Assembly: GCF_007827595.1 (NCBI RefSeq)
Contig: NZ_VISR01000008.1
Location: forward strand, 62,001-126,000
Source of the DNA: Streptomyces sp. BK340
GTDB lineage: Bacteria; Actinomycetota; Actinomycetes; Streptomycetales; Streptomycetaceae
Direction of reading: 5' to 3'
DNA: 64,000 nt
The position numbers were made by a program, and so were the translations under genes. Below, piece after piece: positions 1 to 10,396 of the stretch (within the stretch, counting starts at the first letter, position 1; each line of letters begins with the position of its first letter). The notes below the pieces were generated by a model. That model ran no database searches, was not told the origin of the DNA, and was given only the letters and a program-made list of their open reading frames with translations.

Positions 1-102
1 CGAGCCGAGTTGGTCACGGGCCGCGGCGAACAGCTCCTCGCGGCCGATGAGCAGGTCGGGGCGGCATCGGGCAGGCTCCTGGAAGTCCCGTCGCACGGTC
101 AC
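1..102 (-). CDS. N-terminus of a probable P-loop regulator (cut by window edge)
   Basis: Only the first 34 codons are in the window. The start is a GTG at 102, preceded at good spacing by a GGAGGGGA ribosome-binding site. The visible protein contains RPDLLIGREELFAAARDQL. A GRE motif of this kind commonly precedes the P-loop of large AAA/STAND-type regulators such as LuxR-family LAL proteins. The Walker A motif itself would lie beyond the edge, so the family is a guess. The gene is transcribed leftward out of the window and faces the end of the GAF-LuxR gene across an AT-richer spacer. Confidence 0.5.
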   Translation of the reverse strand, partial: MTVRRDFQEPARCRPDLLIGREELFAAARDQLGS

Positions 103-206
103 CGCTCCCCTCCTGTGTCGTGTCCGGGCCAAATTCTAAGCAACGATCCTTTAAATTCGGACGGAAGCCGTGGTGAGGGAAATAACAAACGGTCACGCAT
201 AGGTAA

Positions 207-229
207 ATTCAATGCGACGTCGCTTGAAT
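207..229. promoter_or_regulatory. Palindromic operator-like site upstream of the left-edge gene
   Basis: ATTCAA and TTGAAT arms enclose the perfect palindrome GCGACGTCGC, with one extra base on the left side. The surrounding 103-274 spacer is unusually AT-rich for this DNA and probably holds the promoter of the left-edge gene. The binding protein is unknown. Confidence 0.35.
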
Positions 230-274
230 GGGCAAGGTTCCTCACGGCTGCCGCCGAGAACCCCACGGGTCCGC

Positions 275-1111
275 CTACGGCAGCAGTCCGGCCCGCCTCG
301 CCGCGGTCACCGCCTCCCCTCGTGTGTGCGCGCCCAGCTTCCGCATCGCCGAGCGCAGATACCCTTTCACCGTCTCCGGGCGCAGGCCCAGCCGTTCGGC
401 CACGGCCGCGTTCGTCGCGCCCGCCGCCACCCAGGACAGCACGTCCAGCTCGCGTGGCGCCAGGCTCGCGCCCCCGGCGGGGCGAGGTACGGCCAGCAGC
501 CCGCAGGCGGCGAGCAGTTCGGCGCGCAGACCCGGGTCGGCGATCCGGGGCGCCAGCGCGCGCAGCGCCGCATGGGCCTCGCGCACCTGCTCCCAGGCGG
601 CACCCTGCCCGTCGGGCCCGTCGGCGGGCTCCGGCAGGGCGGCCGCCAGCAGTACCCGCGCCTCGTCCCGGACCACCAGCGCCTGTTCCACGTCCCGTGC
701 CACGGCCACCGCCTCGCCCAGCGTGCGGTCGCCCAGCGGCTGGGCCGACCGCAGCGCGCCGTACAGCACCCCGCGCACCCGCCGCCGTACCACGACCGGC
801 ACCGCGAGCACCGAGCGGATGCCCTCGGCGGCCACCGGGACGTCGTACTCGTGGCTGATCTGCCGGGAGCTGGAGTAGTCCGTGACGGCGCACGGCCGGG
901 CCAGCGCGACCGCCTTGCCGCCCAGCCCGTTGCCGGACGTCACCGCGAGCGAGCTGAGGGCGGCGGTGGCCGTGCCGCTCAGCTCGCTGATGCGGATCTG
1001 CGGCCGCCCGTACTCGACCAGGCCGCCGAAGGCGACCGGAAGCCCGGTGGTGCGCCGCAGCCGGACCAGCGCACCGCGTATCTCCACCGCCGCCACGGCC
1101 TGTGCTGACAC
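275..1111 (-). CDS. GAF-domain LuxR-family transcriptional regulator
   Basis: A 278-residue cytoplasmic regulator. Residues about 1-150 look like a GAF sensor domain (LSSLAVTSGNGLGGKAVA, then RSVLAVPVVVRRRVRGVLYGA). Residues about 217-275 form a LuxR/GerE helix-turn-helix (LAPRELDVLSWVAAGATNAAVAERLGLRPETVKGYL is typical of the fold). The start is a GTG at 1111 with GAAGGAG about 10 bases upstream. It is divergent from the two acyl-CoA ligase genes, so it probably controls them, perhaps by sensing a lipid or CoA-related ligand. The ligand cannot be read from the sequence. Confidence 0.85.
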   Translation of the reverse strand: MSAQAVAAVEIRGALVRLRRTTGLPVAFGGLVEYGRPQIRISELSGTATAALSSLAVTSGNGLGGKAVALARPCAVTDYSSSRQISHEYDVPVAAEGIRSVLAVPVVVRRRVRGVLYGALRSAQPLGDRTLGEAVAVARDVEQALVVRDEARVLLAAALPEPADGPDGQGAAWEQVREAHAALRALAPRIADPGLRAELLAACGLLAVPRPAGGASLAPRELDVLSWVAAGATNAAVAERLGLRPETVKGYLRSAMRKLGAHTRGEAVTAARRAGLLP

Positions 1112-1152
1112 CTCTTCTTCACTCCTTCGGAGCGGTCACGTGGGGGGACCAC

Positions 1153-1168
1153 ACCCCCGTTCGGGGGT
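1153..1168. promoter_or_regulatory. Perfect inverted repeat between LuxR gene and ligase operon
   Basis: ACCCCCG-TT-CGGGGGT in the divergent spacer (1112-1274). It is positioned to act as an operator for the adjacent GAF-LuxR regulator or as a small hairpin in the leader. No experimental family motif is claimed. Confidence 0.4.
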
Positions 1169-1274
1169 AGTGAGACCTGCATCACGGATTAGACGATGCC
1201 AGAGAGCCGCCCGGCAATGGTCCGGAACACGGGAGTGAGCCGCCCGGCCGCGCCCGGAGAGCTAGGAGGAACCG

Positions 1275-2945
1275 ATGACGACGGCGACCGAGGTCTTCAG
1301 GAGTGCCCGGGACTTCCTGCTGGAGCACCGCGAGGACTACGCAGCCGCCCACGAGGGCTTCGCCTGGCCAAGGCCCGAGCACTTCAACTGGGCACTGGAC
1401 TGGTTCGACGTGATCGCCGACGGCAACGACCGGACCGCCCTGCACATCGTCGAGGAGGACGGCACCGAGATCCGCCGCTCCTTCGCCGAGATGGCCGGGC
1501 GCTCGAACCGGGTCGCGAACCACCTGCGCGCGCGGGGCGTCGCCGCCGAGGACCGCATCCTGGTCATGCTCGGAAACCAGGCCGAGCTGTGGGAGACCGC
1601 GCTGGCCGCGATGAAGCTGCGCGCCGTCGTCATCCCGGCCACCCCGCTGCTCGGCCCCGCGGACCTGCGCGACCGGGTCGAGCGCGGCCGGGTGAAGCAC
1701 GTGCTGGTACGGGCCGAGGACGCCGCCAAGTTCGCGGACGTGCCCGGCGCCTACACCCGGATCGCGGTCGGCGGGGTGCCGCAGGGCTGGGAGGCGTACG
1801 AGGACGCGTACACCGCCCCCGCCGAGTTCACCCCGGACGGGCCCACGCTGGCCGACGACCCGCTGATGCTGTACTTCACCTCCGGTACGACCGCCCGCCC
1901 CAAGCTGGTCGAGCACACCCACACCTCGTACCCCATCGGGCACCTGGCCACCATGTACTGGATCGGCCTCAGGCCCGGTGACGTGCACCTGAACATCTCC
2001 TCGCCCGGCTGGGCCAAGCACGCCTGGTCCAACCTGTTCGCCCCCTGGAACGCCGAGGCGACCGTCTTCATCCACAACTACGCGCGCTTCGACGCGGGCC
2101 GGCTGATGGCCGAGATGGACCGGGCCGGGGTGACCACCTTCTGCGCCCCGCCGACCGTGTGGCGCATGCTCATCCAGGCCGACCTGAGCCAGCTCGCCAC
2201 TCCGCCGCGCGAGGTCGTCGCGGCGGGCGAACCGCTCAACCCCGAGGTGATCGAGCAGGTCCGCCGGGCCTGGGACGTCACCATCAGGGACGGCTTCGGG
2301 CAGACCGAGACCGCCGTCCAGGTCTCCAACAGCCCCGGCCAGCTCCTGAAGACCGGCTCCATGGGCCGGCCCAGCCCCGGCTACCGCGTCGAACTCCTCG
2401 ACCCGGTCTCCGGCGCGCCCGGCGCCACCGAGGGCGAGATCGCCCTCGACCTGTCCGAGCGCCCGGTGGGCCTGATGACCGGCTACCACGGCGACCCCGA
2501 CCGCACCGCCGAGGCCATGGCCGGCGGCTACTACCGCACCGGCGACATCGCCTCCCGGGACGAGGACGGCTACCTGACGTACATCGGCCGCGCGGACGAC
2601 GTCTTCAAGGCCTCGGACTACAAGATCAGCCCGTTCGAGCTGGAGAGCGCACTGCTGGAGCACGAGGCGGTCGCCGAGGCCGCGGTCGTGCCCGCACCGG
2701 ACGAGCTGCGCCTGGCCGTGCCCAAGGCGTACGTCGTCCTCACCGAGGGCTGGCAGCCCGGACCCGACACCGCGAAGGTGCTGTTCGAGCACTCCCGTGA
2801 GGTCCTCGCCCCCTACAAGCGCATCCGCCGCCTGGAGTTCGGCGCCCTGCCCAAGACCGTCTCCGGCAAGATCCGCCGGATCGAGCTGCGCGAGGCCACG
2901 GCCGCGGGCTCGCAGGACGAGTACCGCGAGGAGGACTTCCGGTGA
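1275..2945 (+). CDS. AMP-forming acyl-CoA synthetase (medium-chain/acetyl type)
   Basis: A 556-residue member of the ANL superfamily. It should activate a carboxylic acid through an acyl-adenylate and transfer it to CoA. The nucleotide-binding motif YFTSGTTARPK is at about residues 199-209, GFGQTET at about 340, the hinge YRTGDIASRDEDGYLTYIGR at about 417-436, and the C-terminal catalytic lysine lies in PKTVSGKIRR near 530. The architecture resembles medium-chain acyl-CoA synthetases more than FadD. It starts at ATG 1275 behind AGGAGG and is the first gene of a two-gene operon; its stop overlaps the next start (GTGA). The substrate is not determined by the sequence. Confidence 0.88.
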   Translation: MTTATEVFRSARDFLLEHREDYAAAHEGFAWPRPEHFNWALDWFDVIADGNDRTALHIVEEDGTEIRRSFAEMAGRSNRVANHLRARGVAAEDRILVMLGNQAELWETALAAMKLRAVVIPATPLLGPADLRDRVERGRVKHVLVRAEDAAKFADVPGAYTRIAVGGVPQGWEAYEDAYTAPAEFTPDGPTLADDPLMLYFTSGTTARPKLVEHTHTSYPIGHLATMYWIGLRPGDVHLNISSPGWAKHAWSNLFAPWNAEATVFIHNYARFDAGRLMAEMDRAGVTTFCAPPTVWRMLIQADLSQLATPPREVVAAGEPLNPEVIEQVRRAWDVTIRDGFGQTETAVQVSNSPGQLLKTGSMGRPSPGYRVELLDPVSGAPGATEGEIALDLSERPVGLMTGYHGDPDRTAEAMAGGYYRTGDIASRDEDGYLTYIGRADDVFKASDYKISPFELESALLEHEAVAEAAVVPAPDELRLAVPKAYVVLTEGWQPGPDTAKVLFEHSREVLAPYKRIRRLEFGALPKTVSGKIRRIELREATAAGSQDEYREEDFR

Positions 2946-4534
2946 CCTCGGAATCGTCGTACACGCACGGCACGAGCGGGACGGCCCTGCTCGGCGACAC
3001 GATCGGCGCCAACCTGGACCGGGCCGTCGCCGCCTGGCCGGACCGCGAGGCACTCGTCGACGTGCCGTCGGGGCGGCGCTGGACGTACGCCCGGTTCGGC
3101 GCGGACGTCGACGCGCTGGCCCGCGCGCTGCTCGCGAGCGGGGTCGCCAAGGGCGACCGGGTGGGCATCTGGGCCGTCAACTGCCCCGAGTGGGTGCTGG
3201 TCCAGTACGCCACCGCCCGCATCGGCGCGATCATGGTGAACATCAACCCGGCCTACCGCACCCACGAGGTCGAGTACGTCCTCAACCAGGCCGGCATCTC
3301 GCTGCTCTTCGCCTCCCTCAGCCACAAGAGCAGCGACTACCGCGCGATGGTCGAGGAGGTGCGGGGCGGGTGCCCGCAGCTGCGGGAGACCGTCTACTTC
3401 GGCGACCCGACCTGGGAGGCGCTGCTCGGCCGGGCCACCCCGGACGTCCGGTTCGAGGCCCTGTCCTGCGACGACCCCATCAACATCCAGTACACCTCGG
3501 GCACGACGGGCTTCCCCAAGGGGGCCACCCTCTCCCACCACAACATCCTCAACAACGGCTACTTCGTGGGGGAGTCGGTCGCCTACACCGAGCAGGACCG
3601 GATCTGCATCCCGGTGCCCTTCTACCACTGCTTCGGCATGGTGATGGGCAACCTCGCCGCCACCTCGCACGGCGCCTGCATGGTCATCCCGGCGCCGTCC
3701 TTCGACCCGAAGGCCACGCTGGACGCGGTCCAGCAGGAGCGCTGCACGTCCCTGTACGGCGTCCCGACCATGTTCATCGCGGAGCTGAACCTGCCCGACT
3801 TCGCGTCGTACGACCTCTCGTCCCTGCGCACCGGCATCATGGCGGGCTCGCCCTGCCCGGTCGAGGTGATGAAGCGGGTGGTCGCCGAGATGCACATGGC
3901 GGAGGTGTCCATCTGCTACGGGATGACCGAGACCTCCCCGGTCTCCCTGCAGACCCGCATCGAGGACGACCTGGAGCACCGCACCGGCACCGTCGGCCGG
4001 GTCCTGCCGCACCTGGAGGTCAAGGTCGTCGACCCGGCCACCGGGGTCACCCTGCCGCGCGGCACGGCGGGTGAGCTGTGCACCCGTGGCTACAGCGTGA
4101 TGCTCGGCTACTGGAACGAGCCCGAGAAGACCGCCGAGGCCGTCGACGCGGGCCGCTGGATGCACACCGGGGACCTCGCGGTGATGCGCGAGGACGGGTA
4201 CGTGGAGATCGTCGGCCGGATCAAGGACATGATCATCCGGGGCGGCGAGAACATCTACCCGCGTGAGATCGAGGAGTTCCTCTACGCCCACCCGAAGATC
4301 CGGGACGTGCAGATCGTCGGGGTGCCGCACGAGAAGTACGGCGAGGAGGTCCTCGCCTGCGTGATCCCGCACGATGCGGCCGACCCGGTCACCCTGGAGG
4401 ACCTGCGCGCCTTCTGCCGGGGCCGGCTCGCCCACTACAAGATCCCGAGCCGGCTGCAGATCCTCGGCTCCTTCCCGATGACGGTGTCCGGGAAGGTGCG
4501 CAAGGTGGAGCTGCGGGAGAAGTACGGGGTCTAG
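2942..4534 (+). CDS. AMP-binding fatty-acyl-CoA ligase (FadD-like)
   Basis: A 530-residue ANL-family ligase translationally coupled to the preceding ligase by a GTGA overlap at 2942-2945. It has YTSGTTGFPKG (about 184-194), CYGMTET (about 325), HTGDLAVMREDGYVEIVGRIKDMIIRGGENIYPREIE (about 412-448) and the terminal MTVSGKVRKVELRE lysine motif. This is the classic fatty-acyl-CoA ligase pattern, distinct from the first ligase. The two probably serve one catabolic route for different chain lengths or branches. The mce importer lies about 8 kb away, but no direct link is visible. Confidence 0.88.
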   Translation: MTSESSYTHGTSGTALLGDTIGANLDRAVAAWPDREALVDVPSGRRWTYARFGADVDALARALLASGVAKGDRVGIWAVNCPEWVLVQYATARIGAIMVNINPAYRTHEVEYVLNQAGISLLFASLSHKSSDYRAMVEEVRGGCPQLRETVYFGDPTWEALLGRATPDVRFEALSCDDPINIQYTSGTTGFPKGATLSHHNILNNGYFVGESVAYTEQDRICIPVPFYHCFGMVMGNLAATSHGACMVIPAPSFDPKATLDAVQQERCTSLYGVPTMFIAELNLPDFASYDLSSLRTGIMAGSPCPVEVMKRVVAEMHMAEVSICYGMTETSPVSLQTRIEDDLEHRTGTVGRVLPHLEVKVVDPATGVTLPRGTAGELCTRGYSVMLGYWNEPEKTAEAVDAGRWMHTGDLAVMREDGYVEIVGRIKDMIIRGGENIYPREIEEFLYAHPKIRDVQIVGVPHEKYGEEVLACVIPHDAADPVTLEDLRAFCRGRLAHYKIPSRLQILGSFPMTVSGKVRKVELREKYGV

Positions 4535-4535
4535 G

Positions 4536-5273
4536 TCAGACCACGCCCGACCTGGCGAGTTTCCGGCCCGGGCCGTTCACCGGGGTCGGGGTGCCCGTGA
4601 GGTCGAGGACGAACAGGGGGACGCCCAGCGTGTCGGCGCGAGCGCGGGCGTCCTCGGCGTATCCGGCCAGGGAGAAGTAGACACAGCCGGCCGACTCCGT
4701 CATGGCCGTCAGCCACAGGCACTCCACGTCCCGCAGCGAGGCCGGGCGCACGGCGGGGTCCACCTGGGCGACCAGGCCGGGCGCGGCCAGGCCTATGCCG
4801 GACGGGGGCCGCTGGTCGGCGCGGCGGATGTCCCGGTAGCCGAGCCAGCGTAAGTACAGCGCGGTGGCGGTGACGGCGTCCCGTGCGGTGCGGATGGTGA
4901 CGGGCTGGAACGGGATCCGTCCGCCGCAGCGCGGGGCGGCCGCTCCCGGCCGTGCGGCCGGCGCCGGGGTGTCACCCGGCACGGCCGCCCCGGGACGCGC
5001 CCCCGGTGCCGGGGCGTCGCTCACCGGAATGCGCAGGACCGTGCCGCACGGGCAGCCCAGCTCCGGGTGCGGCAGCTGATTGGCGCGCCCGCAGGCGGTG
5101 CAGCGCACGGTGACCCAGTCCTCGTCCCAGGTGCGGTGCGCGAGTACGGCCGGCGCGCCCGCCGGGTCCAGCCGCGGGGCGCACGGCCTGCCGCAGGCGC
5201 AGGGATAGGGCGGCGCGGTGTAGACGTGCTCGCGCCGACAGGCCGGACAGCGCACCGGCACGCTCTCGGGCAT
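4536..5273 (-). CDS. Zinc-ribbon protein with degenerate Mrr-like nuclease-fold domain
   Basis: About 245 residues. The N-terminus has two zinc-ribbon-like clusters (CPAC with CAC, then CTAC with CPC). After a proline/alanine linker, residues about 120-235 resemble an Mrr/PD-(D/E)XK fold (TALYLRWLGYRD, then GIGLAAPGLVAQVD, then a helix leading to GVPLFVLDL). The usual catalytic D and QxK positions read G and QVD, so the domain looks inactive. ATG 5273 is preferred over GTG 5279 because GGAG then sits at normal spacing. Codon 141 is TTA (4851-4853), so full translation should need the bldA tRNA. The gene is convergent with the ligase operon. Function unknown. Confidence 0.6.
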   Translation of the reverse strand: MPESVPVRCPACRREHVYTAPPYPCACGRPCAPRLDPAGAPAVLAHRTWDEDWVTVRCTACGRANQLPHPELGCPCGTVLRIPVSDAPAPGARPGAAVPGDTPAPAARPGAAAPRCGGRIPFQPVTIRTARDAVTATALYLRWLGYRDIRRADQRPPSGIGLAAPGLVAQVDPAVRPASLRDVECLWLTAMTESAGCVYFSLAGYAEDARARADTLGVPLFVLDLTGTPTPVNGPGRKLARSGVV

Positions 5274-5343
5274 GGCCACTCCAGGCGTCGCATCGGGACT
5301 GCACCCCCCATCGTGCTCCTGCCCGACCCTCCTTGTCCCTCTC

Positions 5344-5410
5344 TTGACGCCCTTCGGTGACCCCCCTACATTGATTTCAGATAGTAGAAATTACTTTCCG
5401 CAATACGGAA
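5344..5410 (+). promoter_or_regulatory. gcl promoter with downstream palindromic operator
   Basis: A TTGACG -35 (5344-5349) and TACATT -10 (5367-5372) are separated by 17 bases. About 20 bases past the predicted start is the palindrome TTCCGCAATACGGAA (5396-5410). The identical 15-mer, in the same orientation relative to transcription, lies downstream of the hyi promoter. Repression by an IclR-family protein is plausible: AllR in S. coelicolor is described as controlling allantoin/glyoxylate genes. Its operator was recalled rather than checked. Confidence 0.65.
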
Positions 5411-5468
5411 GTACTCGCCGCGGGGCGCGACGGGAGTACGCATCCGACAGCCGAAGCAGGAGTACTCG

Positions 5469-7256
<1,788 letters not shown>

Positions 7257-7284
7257 TCCGGCGCACGCGCGCGAGAACACGCCG

Positions 7285-7317
7285 GGGGCGGTCCGTCCGA
7301 GGGGGACGGGCCGCCCC
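7285..7317 (+). terminator. Terminator hairpin after gcl
   Basis: GC-rich stem of about 14 pairs with a four-base loop and one G-T pair, starting 29 bases after the gcl stop. No T-run follows, as is usual in Streptomyces. Confidence 0.7.
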
Positions 7318-7370
7318 TGAGGCATGTGCGGGTGCACGGATCTGCGGCCGCCGGGTGGACGAATCCGCGA

Positions 7371-7940
7371 TCACACCGCCCCGCAGCTGAAGCCCCCACC
7401 GCCCGAGCTCCCCCAGGACCGGGGCAGCTCGCGTTCCGTGGTGCCGCCGCGGCCCGTCAGGCCCGCGTCCCGGGTGAAGCGCGGGGCCAGCGCGGTCAGC
7501 GCCGCGTCGCCGTGCAGGGCCACCAGGAGCAGCTTGTCCTCGGGGGACGGAGCCGGGCCGTGGAGGGGCAGCGGGTTCCGGGCGCGCAGGTTCCTCAGGA
7601 CCCTGCGGCCGGCGCGGGTACGGCCCGGGAGGACGGCCCGCAGCAGACCCGCCGCGACCAGCTCCGCGCGCAGCTCGCCGAGCGCCGCCCGCACCGGCCG
7701 CCGGTCCAGCAACTGCCGCATGCCGGCGGGGCGGTAGAGACCGGCGTGCACCGCCTTCGCGAGCGCCGTCAGGGCCGCTGCGGGCACCGGACCCGAGGCC
7801 CGCATCGTGCCGGCCCGCCCGGCCTTCACCGCACCCCGCAGATGCAGGTCCAGCACCGCCACCGTCACGGCGGCCCGGGCGCCTCCCCGCAGCAGGGCGA
7901 GCTCCTGCGGTTCCGTCGGGATCCTCGTCGTACCAGCCAT
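7371..7940 (-). CDS. TIGR04222-like actinobacterial protein
   Basis: 189 residues. The body (ELALLRGGARAAVTVAVLDLHLRGAV, then AVHAGLYRPAGMRQLLDRRPVRAALGELRAELVAAGLLR) resembles the repeated helical unit of the actinobacterial TIGR04222 family, and the tail is glycine-rich with a single cysteine (GGGGFSCGAV). Many family members carry membrane segments; I see none here. ATG 7940 is preferred; a GTG lies directly before it. Convergent with gcl. No function is known to me. Confidence 0.55.
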   Translation of the reverse strand: MAGTTRIPTEPQELALLRGGARAAVTVAVLDLHLRGAVKAGRAGTMRASGPVPAAALTALAKAVHAGLYRPAGMRQLLDRRPVRAALGELRAELVAAGLLRAVLPGRTRAGRRVLRNLRARNPLPLHGPAPSPEDKLLLVALHGDAALTALAPRFTRDAGLTGRGGTTERELPRSWGSSGGGGFSCGAV

Positions 7941-8099
7941 CACGCACCCCCGTCCGGGACCCGCCGCCCCCGTGCCGGCGGGCCCCGTCTGCCGGTGTTG
8001 TGCCCGCCGGTCCCGGGTGCCGAAGCCTCTCTCGCGGTGTTCAGAGGTTGATTTGAGGGTTGCGCAGGCCGGCTACGGCCGCTGGTGTACTCGTCTTTC

Positions 8100-8333
8100 C
8101 TAGACCTCGTGCTCGGACAGGCCCGGCCAGTCGTCGGGCCCGCCGCCCTGCCACTCGATGAGGTCGCTCTCCTCGACCTCGATGCGGTCCAGGTCGGCCA
8201 GCCGCAGGATCTCGACGACGTCGTCCAGGTGGGAGGCGAGCCCCAGGGTCACCTCCCCCTCGGTGACCCGTCGGGAGCCGTCGAGGGCCGGAGCGTGGAC
8301 CACGATGTGCGGGTACTGCGTCGGATTGCCCAT
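8100..8333 (-). CDS. Small acidic conserved hypothetical protein
   Basis: A 77-residue acidic protein beginning MGNPTQYPHIVVHAP, with no recognisable catalytic motif, membrane segment or signal peptide. Codon bias (GC in third positions) supports coding. It lies alone on the minus strand behind a strong terminator that isolates it from the catalase transcript, so it needs its own promoter. The ribosome-binding site is weak (AGGA). Function unknown. Confidence 0.55.
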   Translation of the reverse strand: MGNPTQYPHIVVHAPALDGSRRVTEGEVTLGLASHLDDVVEILRLADLDRIEVEESDLIEWQGGGPDDWPGLSEHEV

Positions 8334-8389
8334 GGGATCAGCGTCCTGCGGAAGCGGCAGGAGCGCACCCCCGGAGCCCCGGACAGCAC

Positions 8390-8421
8390 GGAAGCGCCCC
8401 CTGTGACCAGGGGGCGCTTCC
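8390..8421 (-). terminator. Strong terminator downstream of catalase
   Basis: A perfect 14-bp stem (GGAAGCGCCCCCTG and its complement) with a TGAC loop. It lies in the leftward path of catalase transcription. Confidence 0.8.
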
Positions 8422-8730
8422 GATGCCGTGTGATGGCCGTCCGACGGCGCGAGGCTGGGCGCGACAGGACATTCGCGCCGCCGGACGGGGACGGGGACCT
8501 CGCACCGAGGTCGTGGCTGGGGACCGCGGCGGATGCGACGGAGCCGGGGCCCCTTCCCTCTGGTCGAGAAGGGTGCTCGGATCCTTCACCACCGCACTGG
8601 CTCGCACACCGCCGCGGTCCTCGCCCTGCCCGCCGTACCGAGTGGTCACCCCTCATCCGGACCGCTCGGTTGCGGGTCGTCCGCGTCCGGGCCCGACCTC
8701 CCCGTCGGAACCCGGACGCTGTCAGTGGCC
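8422..8730. other. 309-base stretch without a supported gene
   Basis: I see no start with a ribosome-binding site, no RNA gene and no repeat between the terminator and the catalase stop. The open frames here have poor amino-acid composition and look like antisense or random frames. Confidence 0.5.
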
Positions 8731-10188
8731 TCAGTCCTCGCGCAGGGCGCGGACCGCCTCCTCGACGCGCTTGCCGTACTCCGGGTCGGCGGCGTGGAAG
8801 TGGGCCAGGTTCTTCTCGATCACGTCGTCGCGGGAGACCTGCGAGAGGCCGCCGGCGATGTTCGCGACCAGACGCTGCTTCTCCTCCGCGGACATCAGGC
8901 GGTAAAGCTCGCCGGCCTGGTAGAAGTCGTCGTCCTTGGTGTGCAGCGGGGCCTCGTGGGTGCCGGTGTGGCCGGAGACCGCCAGCGGGGCCGACAGCGG
9001 GCGGCCGGTCTCCACCGGGCCGTCGTACGAGTTCGGCTCGTAGTTCCTGGCGTGGCGGCCCTGGGCGTTGGACGCCATGAAGCCGTCGCGGCCGTAGTTC
9101 TGCGCGGTCGTCGCCTTCGGGGCGTTGACGGCGAGCTGGGTGTGGTTGACGCCCAGGCGGTAGCGGTGGGCGTCCGCGTAGGCGAACAGCCGGCCCTGGA
9201 GCATCTTGTCGGGCGAGGGTCCGATGCCCGGAACGAAGTTGTTCGGGGAGAAGGCGGCCTGCTCGACCTCGGCGAACACGTTGTCCGGGTTGCGGTCCAG
9301 CACCAGCCGGCCGACCCGCTGCAGCGGGTAGTCCCGGTGCGGCCACACCTTGGTCAGGTCGAACGGGTTGAAGCGGTACTCGGCAGCCTCGGCCGCCGGC
9401 ATGATCTGGACGTACAGGGTCCAGGACGGGTGCACCCCGCGCTCGATGGCCTGGAGCAGGTCCGTCTGGTGCGAGTTGGGGTCCTTGCCGGCCTGCTCGG
9501 CGCCCTGCTCGGCGGAGAGGCAGCGGATGCCCTGGTTCGTCTTGAAGTGGTACTTGACGAAGAAGGCCTCGCCCTCGGCGTTCGTCCACTGGTAGGTGTG
9601 CGAGCCGTAGCCGTTCATGTGGCGGTACGACGCCGGGATGCCGCGGTCGCCCATCAGCCAGGTCACCTGGTGCGTGGCCTCGGGGGCGTGTGCCCAGAAG
9701 TCCCAGACGTTGTCCGGCTCCTGCCGGCCGGTGAACGGGTCCCGCTTCTGCGAGTGGATGAAGTCGGGGAACTTGATCGGGTCCTTGATGAAGAACACCG
9801 GGGTGTTGTTCCCGACGAGGTCGTAGTTGCCCTCCTCGGTGTAGAACTTCACCGCGAAACCGCGCGGGTCACGGACCGCGTCCGCGCCGCCGAGGGAGTC
9901 GGCGACCGTCGAGAAGCGCAGGAACACCTCGGTGCGCTTGCCGATCGCGCTCAGGAAGTCGGCGTGGGTGAAGCCGGTGACGTCGTCCGTCACCTCGAAG
10001 TGGCCGTACGCGCCGGAGCCACGGGCGTGCACCACACGCTCCGGGATGCGCTCGCGGTTGAAGCGCGCCAGCTTCTCCAGGAGGTGCTGGTCCTGGAGCA
10101 GCAGCGGGCCGCCGACGCCCGCCGAGGCTGAGTTCTGGTTGTCGGCGACCGGGGCGCCGGACTCTGTCGTGAGCACGCGCTTCGACAT
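8731..10188 (-). CDS. katA: Monofunctional haem catalase
   Basis: A 485-residue clade-3-type (small subunit) catalase converting hydrogen peroxide to water and oxygen. Active-site histidine in RIPERVVHARGSGAYGHFEV, asparagine in GNNTPVFFIKDP, and the haem-ligand tyrosine region RLFAYADAHRYRLGVNH are all present. ATG 10188 is chosen because GGAAGG precedes it at seven bases and the family starts near here; a longer open frame upstream runs through the promoter. The promoter-operator is nearly identical to that of the urate oxidase operon at 26.46 kb, which fits the peroxide made by uricase. Confidence 0.93.
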   Translation of the reverse strand: MSKRVLTTESGAPVADNQNSASAGVGGPLLLQDQHLLEKLARFNRERIPERVVHARGSGAYGHFEVTDDVTGFTHADFLSAIGKRTEVFLRFSTVADSLGGADAVRDPRGFAVKFYTEEGNYDLVGNNTPVFFIKDPIKFPDFIHSQKRDPFTGRQEPDNVWDFWAHAPEATHQVTWLMGDRGIPASYRHMNGYGSHTYQWTNAEGEAFFVKYHFKTNQGIRCLSAEQGAEQAGKDPNSHQTDLLQAIERGVHPSWTLYVQIMPAAEAAEYRFNPFDLTKVWPHRDYPLQRVGRLVLDRNPDNVFAEVEQAAFSPNNFVPGIGPSPDKMLQGRLFAYADAHRYRLGVNHTQLAVNAPKATTAQNYGRDGFMASNAQGRHARNYEPNSYDGPVETGRPLSAPLAVSGHTGTHEAPLHTKDDDFYQAGELYRLMSAEEKQRLVANIAGGLSQVSRDDVIEKNLAHFHAADPEYGKRVEEAVRALRED

Positions 10189-10273
10189 CGTGGACCTTCC
10201 GTGCGAGAGGGCAGCGGGAATCTTCGGAACCTTCGGAAAGAGACTTCCGCTTTGTGGAGCTTCCGCTGGCGTG

Positions 10274-10313
10274 AGCCTAGATTTGGGTGGACGAGACGTC
10301 AACAGTTTGTTGA
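10274..10313 (-). promoter_or_regulatory. Catalase promoter overlapped by a palindromic operator
   Basis: Read leftward: the palindrome TCAACAAACTGTTGA (10313-10299) overlaps the -35 TTGACG (10302-10297); after 17 bases comes the -10 TAGGCT (10279-10274). The same 20-base block occurs at the urate operon with one mismatch. A weaker match to the glyoxylate palindrome lies at about 10245-10259 in the leader and is not counted on. Confidence 0.7.
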
Positions 10314-10319
10314 AGTAGA

Positions 10320-10381
10320 TTCCGGGCCGCGGCGCCGCCTGGGCGCGACAGGACAGGTGTCAGCGGCGCCGCGGCCCGGAA
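10320..10381 (-). terminator. Terminator after the hyi-glxR transcript
   Basis: A perfect 19-bp inverted repeat (10320-10338 with 10363-10381) around a 24-base loop, located between the glxR stop and the catalase promoter. Confidence 0.75.
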
Positions 10382-10396
10382 GTCTCAGGGGGGTCG

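Noticed and set aside
8422..8730. Possible small protein between the terminator and catalase
   Set aside because: Open frames exist on both strands but none has a credible ribosome-binding site, codon bias or recognisable sequence.
10245..10259. Third copy of the glyoxylate-regulon palindrome in the catalase leader
   Set aside because: Only about 10 of 15 positions match and the right arm is broken, so it may be chance in a region rich in TTCCG/CGGAA.
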